A DNA stretch of 64,000 bases, taken from Hymenoscyphus infarciens (lineage: Eukaryota; Ascomycota; Leotiomycetes; Helotiales; Helotiaceae). A program made the position numbers and the translations under genes. The notes beneath the pieces are model-generated. The model was not told the origin of the DNA. It did not search any database and saw nothing but the letters and a program-made list of their open reading frames with translations. Shown one piece after another: positions 55,101 to 64,000 of this stretch. Location: assembly GCA_001414345.1 (NCBI GenBank), contig LLCB01000044.1, positions 62,001-126,000 of the forward strand, written 5' to 3'. Every line of letters begins with the position of its first letter. Position 1 is the first letter of the stretch.

Positions 55101-57521
55101 AAGTTAATATTAAAAAGTATAAGTTTAATATTAAGAAGATAAAATACTTTAAGTTTATTATTAATATTAATAGTATTAAAGTAGACCTTAAAAAGGTCTT
55201 AGTAGTATAGAAATAGTAAGCTTTAAAGATAGTAAAAAGTGTTTAAAGCTTTCTTAGTTTTTATAACTTCTATTAAAGGTTTATCTAAAACTATAGTATA
55301 ATTATAAAGCTTTTAATATACTTAATATAGAATAATATACCTTTTAATTTTAATAAGAAGTACTAGGAAGTATTTAAAGACCTAAAAGTAGTACTTACCT
55401 CTATACTAATCCTCTACTACTACTCTCCTAACCTCTCTACTATAATTAAGATAGATACTTTAAATAGAATTATTACTAGAGTATTATAATAATAATAAGC
55501 TAATAGAGAATAGTACTCTATAGCCTACTTTAGTAAGACTATATCTCTAACTAAGTATAACTATAAAATATATAATAAAGAGCTACTTACTATTATATAC
55601 TTACTTATAAAATAGAGACTAGAACTATAAAGTACTTATTTAAAGATTTATATTTATACTAATTATAAGGCGCTTAAGTACTTTATAACTACTAAGTAAC
55701 TTACTACCTATTAAGTAAAGTAGACTAAAGCCTTAGCTAAGTACTATTTTATTATTATATTCTATTTATAATATAAGAATAGGAAGATAGATACTTTAAC
55801 TTATAAAGTAAATAAGATATACTTATAGAAGAAACTTAAAGAGTAGTATTAGACTTATATACTCTTAATAAAGGAATAAGTTAATATAGAAGCGCTTAAA
55901 GACTTAGAGATTAAAATAAGCTTAATTATACTAGCTCTAGTTAATAAAGACTACTTTTAAGAGTTATTTATACTTTTAGAATAAATCTATTAAGTAAATA
56001 AGGATACTATAATACTTTAAGCTATATAAGTATAAGCTAAAACTAATACTAATTCCTTATATACTCTAGAGGAAGGCCTTTTACTTTACTAAGACTACTT
56101 AGTAGTACTAGACATAGATATACTAAGAATAGACCTAATTTATAAGGCTTATAATTAGATACTTTTAGCTTACTTAAAGAGGGATAAAACCTATTAGATT
56201 CTATATTTAAGATATATCTAGTAAAATATAAAAGCTAATATTATAAGATATATATAAAACTGTTATAAATATAGAAGAGTAGACGTTTCTTAAGATAAAA
56301 CACCTAGCTATTTATACCTACTCCTAGTACTACTATATATATAGTAATATATAGCTATAGATTTTAAGTCCTTTCTAGTTAATAAGTATAGTTATAATAA
56401 TATATTTATAGTAATAGACTACTTATCTAAGTAGTCTATTTTAATACCTTACTATAAGAACATTACTTCTAAATAGATAGTAAGGTTATATATTAAACAC
56501 GTTTTATAATATCATAGGATTCTAGAAAGTATAATATTAGATAGAGTTTACTTAAATCCTAGGTATTTAGCTTTAACTCTCTACTATAAACTATACTTAA
56601 ACTAATAGCTAGACTAAGATTATGAATTAATACCTTAATTAGTACTTATAGCTATATATTAATTATTATTATACTAATTAGTCTAAGATCCTTCTAATAA
56701 TAGACTATATTTAGTTAGTACTATCTTATAGTATTATTAGAATATCGCCTTTTAAGTTATAAAAAGGATATATACTAAGAACCTTATTTAACTAGTAAAT
56801 ACTAGAACTAGCTAATATAAAAGAATAGCTATTATAAGAAGAGGCTATAGTAGTTATAAAGACGATCTAGAAGGTCTTAGATATTAGCTAAGTAAATATA
56901 TTAAAAGCTTAATAAAAGAAAGAATAAGACGTAAATAAACATAGATAAGACGTCGATTTTAGAGTAGAAGATATAGTCTTTATTATAATAAAGGACTAAG
57001 TAACTTAATAACTAAGCTAAAAGCTAGACTACTAGATAACTAGCCCTTTTAAGATTCTTAAGAAAGTAGGTTCTACTTTCTAATTACAACTACTAGCTTC
57101 TATTAAAGTTTACCTTATCTTTGTCTCTAAGAAGTTATATAAGGCTATAAACGATCTCTTACTAGAATAGGTAGTTATACTATTTTTACTAATTATTATA
57201 AATAAAGAAGAGGAATAAGAGGTTAAAGAAATACTAGCTAGTAAAAAGAGATAGTAGTCTCTCTATTACTAAATTAAGTAGGAAGGCTATATTAAAGACC
57301 TTAATTAGTATCTAGCTTAATAACTAATATATACGCTATAACTAGTAAAGAGGTTCTATTTAGAGAAGCTAAAGATAGCTAGTCCTCTAGAAGCTCTTTT
57401 ACTATAGAAAGTAGTATATAAGGCTAGAAGAGAGGATTATAATAAGCTAGAAGTTAATACTCCTATATTAAAGAAGGATAAAGCCGCTTAGTTATAAGAG
57501 GCCTCTTTAAAGAGAAGGTAG

Positions 57522-57712
57522 TATAATAGTCCTAGTTATATATATTACTTATATAACTAGGTTATTCTAAGGCTTTACTAAGGCTTTGCTTAATATATAT
57601 AAATAAAGCTAGAGTACTTATACTCTTCACTTTTCTCTTTAGTTTAGTTTTCCTTAATATTAGATACTATTCTATAAGCACTCTCTTTATATATTTATAA
57701 AGGGCTATTATA
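57522..57712 (+). repeat. 3' LTR of the Gypsy element
   Basis: Direct repeat of 51948-52137; followed by ATCTC. Confidence 0.85.
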
Positions 57713-58562
57713 ATCTCTTTACTATTCTCTCTTCTTAATATCTAGTTTTATACCTCTTATCTGTTACTCTAGTAAGTACTTTTTACTCTCTATCTTAGTT
57801 TATAAGTAACTGTTTTAGTTAGAAGAACCTTTATAGCTTTTAAAGAGTTTAATAATTAGTTTAGCTTACTTCGTAGCTAAGTATAACTTCCTACTTCCTC
57901 GTACCTAGTAACGAGGTAAATATAAGTTAGTATAAAGTAGAACTCTTGTTTTTCTTAGTATTTTTAGTTTTCTATCCTAGCCTAGCCTAGAGGTTAGGCT
58001 AGGATAGACTAAGTAGACTCTTATAAATAAATTCATAAATATTTAGTTAATAAAACACTAAAATAAAACATAGACTATATTCTAGTAGTACTTATCTCTC
58101 TTTTATTTAATAAACAAGTTATTTATAACTAGCGTTACTTATTATATACTTATAAGTAGAAAAACACAGAGTTTATCTAAATAGAAGGAAAATATCTAGA
58201 TAGTACTAAGAGACGAGGAAAGCTAATTCACTAGTTTTTCTAATATACTATTTCTTCGCTATTATAATCTAGTAGCTCCTTTATAAATAGCTACTAAGTA
58301 ATATCTATTCTAAACTATTTAGCTTTTATTACTTAGTATCTAGTACTAGTACTAACGTTCTTTTAGTATCTCGTATCTAGTATAGTTTCTAGCTTTCCTA
58401 CTAGAAAAGTCGACTATAAGGTAACGAGGTTACTTTAAGCTATATTATACTTACTCTTAAAAAGGAACCTCGATTTATCTAGGACTTACGCTTCTAGAGA
58501 TAGAAAGGCTCTATATACTATATAATTAATCGGAGGCGTAAAGCGTTAAGAGTCTTATAATC

Positions 58563-58703
58563 TATTATAAATATATAGTAGAAACTCTTTAATTTGCTAA
58601 GTATAGCCTAAGCCGACTATTTATACCCTGGAATAACGCTAGTACCTACGCTAGTGAGTAGCTACGTAACTGACATACTCTTATTTACAATAGGTTTTTA
58701 ACA
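58563..58703. repeat. Right LTR of the 141-bp-LTR element
   Basis: Direct repeat of 51692-51832; followed by the AAACA target duplication. Confidence 0.8.
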
Positions 58704-59462
58704 AAACATAATCATATTATAGAGAAGACGAGCGCGTCGACATCTATATTTACTTCTATCGTTGCTTTCGTTATTAATGATTTGTTAGCTAAGACCTTCC
58801 TGTTCTGCGTTTTATTGAAGCTGTGGCTTTATAAGAAGAGCGTGTAGATGTTGAGAGTTGTGTAGAGTAGGAGTAATTTGGGGTGTTTTTGAGAGGTGTT
58901 TAGTTCTAGAGATAGGGTTTTAGGAGTGTAATTGGTGTTATCTGCGCTTATTGTTGTGGGAAATATATTTTATATCGAGAGATTAGAGTACGACAACTGA
59001 GATACAGTTGTTAGATAAGATACTACTATTGTTTTAACGTACTTGTAAGTATATTTATTCCAATGTATTGTCTGAAAGTTTTAGGATAAGTTGAACAATT
59101 GTTTAAATTTAGGACGAATTTAGATTTTGTTTTTTTTTTCGTCCGAAATTCTTTTGAATAACTGTGTTATTCTAAGATTTCCAAATACTGCTCTTGGATA
59201 ATAAAGACCTCATATCAGAAGCAAACATCACCTACAAACGTGAGCAGGAATAGTCCGGGTATTCTTCGGTACCCTGTACCTGAGGTTTCCCGTACTTTTC
59301 ATAGACCTTCAACTTCGAGGAGCAGGAACTTCTATTTTATTTACATTCTCACGCCATCATTCTTAGTCATTCGCGATTGATTTCCTTTGTTGTTCAAATC
59401 CCACTTTCAAAAGGTTTTCAGAACTCGGCGAGAGCTCTCAAATTCCTCCCCCATGACCAACA
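58704..59462. other. Promoter-side flank of the OPT gene
   Basis: AT-rich sequence at the edge of the nested transposons returns to normal composition by about 58730. No gene is seen. The last 250 bp are probably the OPT promoter and 5' UTR. Confidence 0.45.
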
Positions 59463-62250
59463 ATGCACCCCTCTTATGAAATGGCCACCTTGGCCACCCC
59501 CGGCGACGAGACCGAAGCGTTTGTTTCCTCTTATCTTTTCACATACCTCTCTAACATACCATGTTAGACCTTTGCTATCGAAATCCCAAGATGCGAACTC
59601 AGATACAGACTCTGAGCGCGTAGATTTCGACGCAGAGGACACGCTGTTTTCTGAAACGCTTTCGGATACGCCGCGAGATGGGGAATTCCTCGATCAATTC
59701 TCTAAGAACCCATTCAGACCATTTGACGACCTCCCGGATGAGAATCGGAACATTCTCACCCTGAGGGCGATTTTGGTGGGGTTGCTTTGTGGGGGGTTGG
59801 TGAATGCTAGTAATATCTACCTGGGACTGAAATCTGGGTGGACTGCTTCGGCGAATATTTTTGCGGTATGTTTCTTATCACTCTTTTTTGGGGGGGGGGG
59901 GGGGGGAGTTTGGCTGATGGGTTTTTAGTCTATCGTTGGATTCGCAGTGTTGAAATTTACAGCGAGGTATCTCCATGCTATTCCGTGGCTGGGAAATGAT
60001 TTTGGGGCGAGAGAAAATAATCTCGTTCAAACTGTTGCGACGGCTGCGGGGGGGATGAGTAATGTTTTCACCTCTGCTTTTCCTGCTATGTATCAGTTGG
60101 GATTGCTTGATACTCCGAGAAACGATTACTGGAGAATCATCACGCTCACAGCCGTCGGAGGTTTCTTTGGGATTTTCTTTGCTACGCCATGTGGGTTAAT
60201 TCCCCCAAATACTTTTGAGGGGTCTTGCTGATTTATGGAACAGTACGAAAGTTCTTTATTATTTATGTTGCTGAAGAGCTGCATTTGGTTTTCCCGTCAT
60301 CGGCTGCTACGGCCATCACGATTCGTAGTATGCATCTTGCAGCAGAGGGCGGTACTTTAGCGCTGAGAAAAATGAGAGCGTTGAGTTGGGCGTTTGTCGC
60401 CGCAGCAAGCTTGCGAGTTTTGTCGCAATATGCCATGGGCTTACTATGGGTAAGCCAAGCTTTCTTGTCGGTTTCCAGGTTATTGCTAATTGGGCTTTCA
60501 GGATTGGCACCCATTTACCTGGCTATTTCTCTTCAGTGGCGGAGAATGGAAATCTATGATGGTGATTGAGAGTTGGGGGTGGCTTGTTGAGTGGTCGCCG
60601 GCATTTATGGGGAGTGGAATGCTTGCTGGTATCAATGTTTCAGTATCATACTACATGGGAAGTATACTCGCCTGGTGTGTACATTTTAATCAGTGCCTTC
60701 GGGTTTTTAAAACTAATCATAAATAGGGGTATCGTCGGACCTTTGCTTGTCCACAGCGGCATTGCATCTGGTCACCTGGCGACTGAAGATCCAAACTGGG
60801 ACGGATTGATGAATTACAATTCTCTATCTGGGGAGTACACCACATCGGATCATCCAAGTCCAAGGTGGGTAATCTCTGAGCTCCTTTTCCCTCTTTCAGT
60901 TTGTTTCACAAGGATTCAGACACCATTTTCCCCTCTCATACCCCTGTTTCCTCTTCATTTCCCTCAAACATACTTCTAGAAAGAGCAATACTGACTCTGA
61001 GATCATCCACCAGATATTGGCTTCTTTGGCCTGGCGTCTTGGGAATGGTCGTGGTATCTTTCACCGAACTTTTGTGCCAATGGCGTATTTTCTGGTTAAC
61101 TGGAAAAGTATTTTGGAGAGTAATTGCACGTTTTGTCACGGCAATAAGAACTGGCAACCGAATGAGACCTGCTGATAGGGATGGGACGGAGGGGAAAGAG
61201 TCCGAAAAAACCAATGAGGATGAGACCGATACCGTCACCATATGGATGTGGCTTCCTGGCCTTGTAGCTGTTGTGGTTTTATCTTGCTTGGTGATGAGTG
61301 TTCAATATGACATGGCGGTGAAGGAGACTCTTTTGGCTCTTTTCCTCACAGCGTTCTTTTCGTTCTTGGCTATTCAATCTACTGGCGCAACGGGTAAGTC
61401 AAAACTCCCTTGGTGCTCAAGTTAGCTCATACTAACTGCTGCAGATATCACACCTTTGACCGCAGCTTCCAAGGCATCTCAAATAGTATTAGGTGCAGCT
61501 ACTAAAAACCAAGGCTGGTCGGTACCAGATATGCAACGCATGAATCTTTTGGGGGGGGCTCTTGCCAGCGTAGGGGCGAGCCAAGCTGCTGGTGAATAAA
61601 ATCAAAACACTTCTTTACTTACAGCTGCTGACAACAGCACAGATCTTGTGGGCGACTTCAGAGTCGGCTTTCTCCTCCGCACCTCACCCCGTCTCCAGTG
61701 GTTCGGCCAAGCCATAGGAACCATTTTCGCCATATTTCTAGCCCCAGCAACCTACGTACTCTTCTCCATAGCATACCCTTGCATCAACGATGCAAACGCC
61801 CAAACCTGCGCCTTCGATATTCCATCCGTCTCCGCCTGGCGAGCCGTCGCAGTCGCCGTCACCACTCCAGACTTTCCGATTCCCCCTTCGAGTCGAACTT
61901 TTTCCATCCTCTTCGCTCTCTTTGGCGCAATCATGGTGCTCATTCGACACATCCTGTGGACCGATAAACGAGAATGGATGAGAGCTTACCATCCGAACAT
62001 GATGGTTGTAGCACTTGCTTTTATTATCCCAGCGACGGTTTATGGATTGGCGATGTTGATGGGTGCCATTTTGGGATGGGTCTGGAATAAGAGGAATCCG
62101 AGGAGTTTTGGGTGTTATGGGTACGGGGTTGCGGCGGGGTTTATGGCGGGAGAGGGAATTGGGGGTGTTGTTAATGCTGTTATCCAGATATTGGGACTTT
62201 CGGGGAATGTTTATGGTGCGACGGTTGGGTGTCCAGCTGGGATGTGTTAG
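59463..62250 (+). CDS. OPT-family oligopeptide/metal-chelate transporter
   Basis: A polytopic membrane protein of 755 aa from nine exons: 59463-59518, 59568-59865, 59929-60190, 60244-60449, 60502-60674, 60727-60864, 61014-61393, 61445-61591 and 61643-62250, all GT..AG and in phase. OPT proteins take up small peptides or metal-ligand complexes by proton symport. The acidic N-terminal cytosolic segment leads to NILTLRAILVGLLCGGLVNASNIYLGLKSGWT, the OPT/YSL entry helix, then LVQTVATAAGGMSNVFTSAFPAMYQLG, MGSGMLAGINVSVSYYMG and a C-terminal GYGVAAGFMAGEGIGGV. About 12-15 hydrophobic segments are visible. I chose the ATG at 59463 because its exon ends at GTTTGT and an intron with a CTAAC branch site joins it to APLLSKSQ. 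The alternative ATG at 59476 reads through the intron. Substrate unknown. Confidence 0.88.
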
Positions 62251-63492
62251 AAGCTGGGATTTTGGCGTTAGAAGTTAGATAGATTAGAGTATCAATTAAG
62301 ATGAAAAGTACTTTTGGAGTACATCACGTACATATATTACAGATTGAGGCTCGTGTATAATTCTCGGTGATTTGTTGTTAAGAAAAAATGGCCACGTGTT
62401 TGGGAATCGATTTCGTGCTCGCGTCACTCTTACCAAACGCGCAGTTCTACATACCCCAGACAAAATCATAGGAAGAATACTAAGATAAGGAGGATGTTTC
62501 TACAAGCAGACGACTACTCAAGTTTCCGGCTTCTTCATTATCTTGTATTGTAAGCTCTATTTAAAGTCACGAAACATAAAACAGTGATTGGAATAGTAGC
62601 TTATCTTATTGTTGTCGTCACCTATCAATTAGAATCAAAATTCCTCTAGTCTTATAAGTGCTGAAAATGGCGCGTTTATATAAGAGGAGCACAACGGGAA
62701 AGTAGCATGTTTCTACGTGATTTTCAAAAAGAAATTCACTGAGCAGACTTGAGCTCTAATACTATTAATAAAAGATCGAGCGAGTCTCTAATAATTAAGC
62801 TCTACTCGACGCGATACTTGTTAATATATCGATATATCGATATATTAAATTATATAATAGCTAAATAGTAAAACCGTTCTTTTAGCTAAGAGAAACTAGA
62901 GATGTAACTTGTAGTAATGTTACGTATTATAGAATAGAATTTTATAAGTTGAAATTAGAAGATTCTTTAATAGATAGATCGAGAAATTAGAGATTATATT
63001 ATAATAATTTATAGATTATTAAAAACTCTAAAATAGATACTCTAAGTCTTATAAAACGCGAAAACTTTGAGATTATTATACTCTTTATAAGAATAGAAAA
63101 ATAGCTCTAATTTATTTCTCTTACTATAAGCTCTAAAATACTAGTAACGTAATTAAAGGTTATTAAGAAAAAAAGAGATAAACCTAGAACTAATTTTTAA
63201 TATTTAATTAATTTTAAAAAAAGCTAGTTCTTTTTTAGTTATTATATTATACTAGTTAGCTTTAGTATATTAAGTGAAGTGAGTAAAGAGAGTAACTAAT
63301 TATATAATTAAGTAAAAAGTTGATTCTAGCTAACTTATTATATAAGTTAGTTATAGCGACTCTAAAAGCGTACTAACTCTAAAACTAGTATCTTATACTC
63401 TTAAATATATAATAAAACAACTACTAAGCCTAATCGAGTAATTTTTATATCTATAGATAGTATTTTATTAACTTAATAAAAGTCTCTATAAT
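62251..63492. other. OPT 3' flank and AT-rich RIP-like island
   Basis: Ordinary sequence to about 62740 (3' UTR and spacer), then strongly AT-rich sequence with dense stops and few CpA/TpG to 63490. No domains or terminal repeats were recognised in the AT-rich part. Confidence 0.45.
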
Positions 63493-64000
63493 TGTAACAG
63501 TCCTGATTCAAGACTGTAGCAGTTCTGGTTTCAGACCTGTCACGTGACTCCTCACCGCCTGGCAGAATCCTATATATTAGCATCGTTTAGAGCTGTCTTC
63601 GCTCTTTACCTTTAGTTTTCGCGTTAATAACTACGAATAGACTACTTCTCTACTCTATCTCTGCCTTATTATTATATTAAACTAAAGGTCTCTCTTCTTA
63701 TCTTATAAAGGATTTAAAATATATTAATCTTAGCTCTATTCTAGCCTCTCTGCCGCCGACTCTATAACCTTTTCAAAGGGCTTTTAGACCTCTCGCTAGT
63801 AACCCTCGAATCGACACTAAGCTTAAGACCTTCTTCTAGTATCTTCGAATCCCTCTCTCTAGTGTCTACGGACTCTCTCTCTCTCTCTCTTTTCAAATAG
63901 CTAGTATCTAACTATACTATTCTAATAATAGACTCTAATATTATATACTAGGTATATAACTTTAGCTCTCTTATTAAAAAGAAATATTAATACGCTTACG
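63493..64000 (+). mobile_element. 5' end of a second Gypsy-type element (runs off the right edge)
   Basis: An LTR at 63493-63676 starts TGTAACAGTCCTG and ends TTATTATA. This is the end sequence inferred for the unmutated ancestor of the Gypsy LTR at 51948 (TATAATAGTCCCAG), and the bases just inside (TTAAACTAAAGG versus CTAAAACTAAAC) also correspond, so it belongs to a related family. It keeps several intact CpA/TpG sites. Downstream sequence is RIP-altered, probably gag, with a (CT)n tract at about 63876-63890. The 3' LTR would lie outside the window. Confidence 0.6.

Larger units (their letters stand above)
51948..57712 (+). mobile_element. Complete but RIP-saturated Ty3/Gypsy chromovirus
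   Basis: LTRs 51948-52137 and 57522-57712 are direct repeats (190/191 bp) with ends TATAATAG..CTGTTATA or CTATTATA, i.e. TGTAACAG..CTGTTACA before RIP. The target duplication ATCTC is at 51943-51947 and 57713-57717. Domain order on the plus strand: a Gag zinc knuckle relic at about 53387-53428 (every Cys now Tyr), reverse transcriptase with YLDN for YLDD at 55007-55018, integrase core from about 56360 (IAIDFKSF..., DYLSK), and a chromodomain-like segment (YY*IK*EGY) near 57260-57290. A purine-rich stretch just before 57522 is the likely polypurine tract. CpA and TpG are nearly absent and stops fill every frame, so it cannot be active. Confidence 0.85.
51692..58703. mobile_element. Non-autonomous LTR element with 141-bp LTRs, split by a nested Gypsy
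   Basis: Direct repeats 51692-51832 and 58563-58703 (141 bp each) share GCCTAAGCCGACTATTTATA and ACGCTAGTGAGTAG. They are flanked by AAACA (51687-51691 and 58704-58708), a 5-bp target duplication. The LTR ends TATTA..TAACA/TAATA fit TGTTA..TAACA after RIP. Without the inner Gypsy the element would be only about 1.24 kb, with roughly 960 bp of internal sequence and no recognisable protein domain, which resembles a TRIM-type non-autonomous element. Confidence 0.75.

Noticed and set aside
1..64000. CRISPR array or bacterial operon
   Set aside because: No regularly spaced direct repeats with unique spacers; all genes are intron-containing fungal types.

Overview
The window is nuclear DNA of a filamentous ascomycete (Pezizomycotina; a leotiomycete is plausible but not proven). 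The evidence is short introns (mostly 45-125 bp) with GT..AG ends and CTAAC-type branch sites, orthologues typical of filamentous fungi (a BUD3-type RhoGEF, RAS1, LYC1, KAP114, REV7), and a two-compartment layout. GC-balanced gene blocks alternate with AT-rich islands of retrotransposons in which CpA/TpG has been almost wholly converted to TpA, the mark of repeat-induced point mutation (RIP).

Left block (1-33.8 kb). It holds a Sec14-like lipid transfer protein (runs off the left edge), a MoCF-biosynthesis (MoaB/Mog-type) domain protein, RAS1, a large Cys-rich protein with two acidic Zn2Cys6-spaced clusters, a repeat protein broken by an in-frame TAG, the BUD3-like Rho GEF, a strikingly short DCC1-like cohesion factor, an F-box-like protein ending in Cys pairs, an RNF216/TRIAD3-like RBR ubiquitin ligase and the lysine acetyltransferase LYC1. 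AT-rich stretches lie at 3.9-5.2 kb and 25.2-26.4 kb; the second contains a 763-bp element with 36-bp terminal inverted repeats.

Middle (33.8-49.8 kb). A gene desert contains a second TIR element (35.7-36.4 kb), a 43-nt poly-T and a RIP-degraded Tad1-like LINE (about 38-41.3 kb) split by a 366-bp LTR-like insertion with a 5-bp target duplication. A cluster of imperfect palindromes follows at 42.4-42.7 kb. Next come REV7 and KAP114, transcribed divergently from a shared 475-bp interval.

Right part (49.8-64 kb). A RIP-saturated Ty3/Gypsy chromovirus (51948-57712, TSD ATCTC) is nested in a short non-autonomous LTR element (51692-58703, TSD AAACA). An OPT-family transporter of nine exons follows. 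The window ends in another AT-rich island carrying the 5' LTR of a second, related Gypsy element.

The genes do not form one pathway. They cover housekeeping functions: signalling and polarity (RAS1, BUD3), genome maintenance (DCC1, REV7), nuclear import (KAP114), ubiquitination (RBR ligase, F-box) and membrane or metabolite handling (Sec14, OPT, LYC1). The least ordinary coding loci are the two Cys-rich, apparently lineage-specific proteins at 9.6-14.8 kb. Exon coordinates were set by eye from splice motifs and reading frame, without transcripts or database searches.
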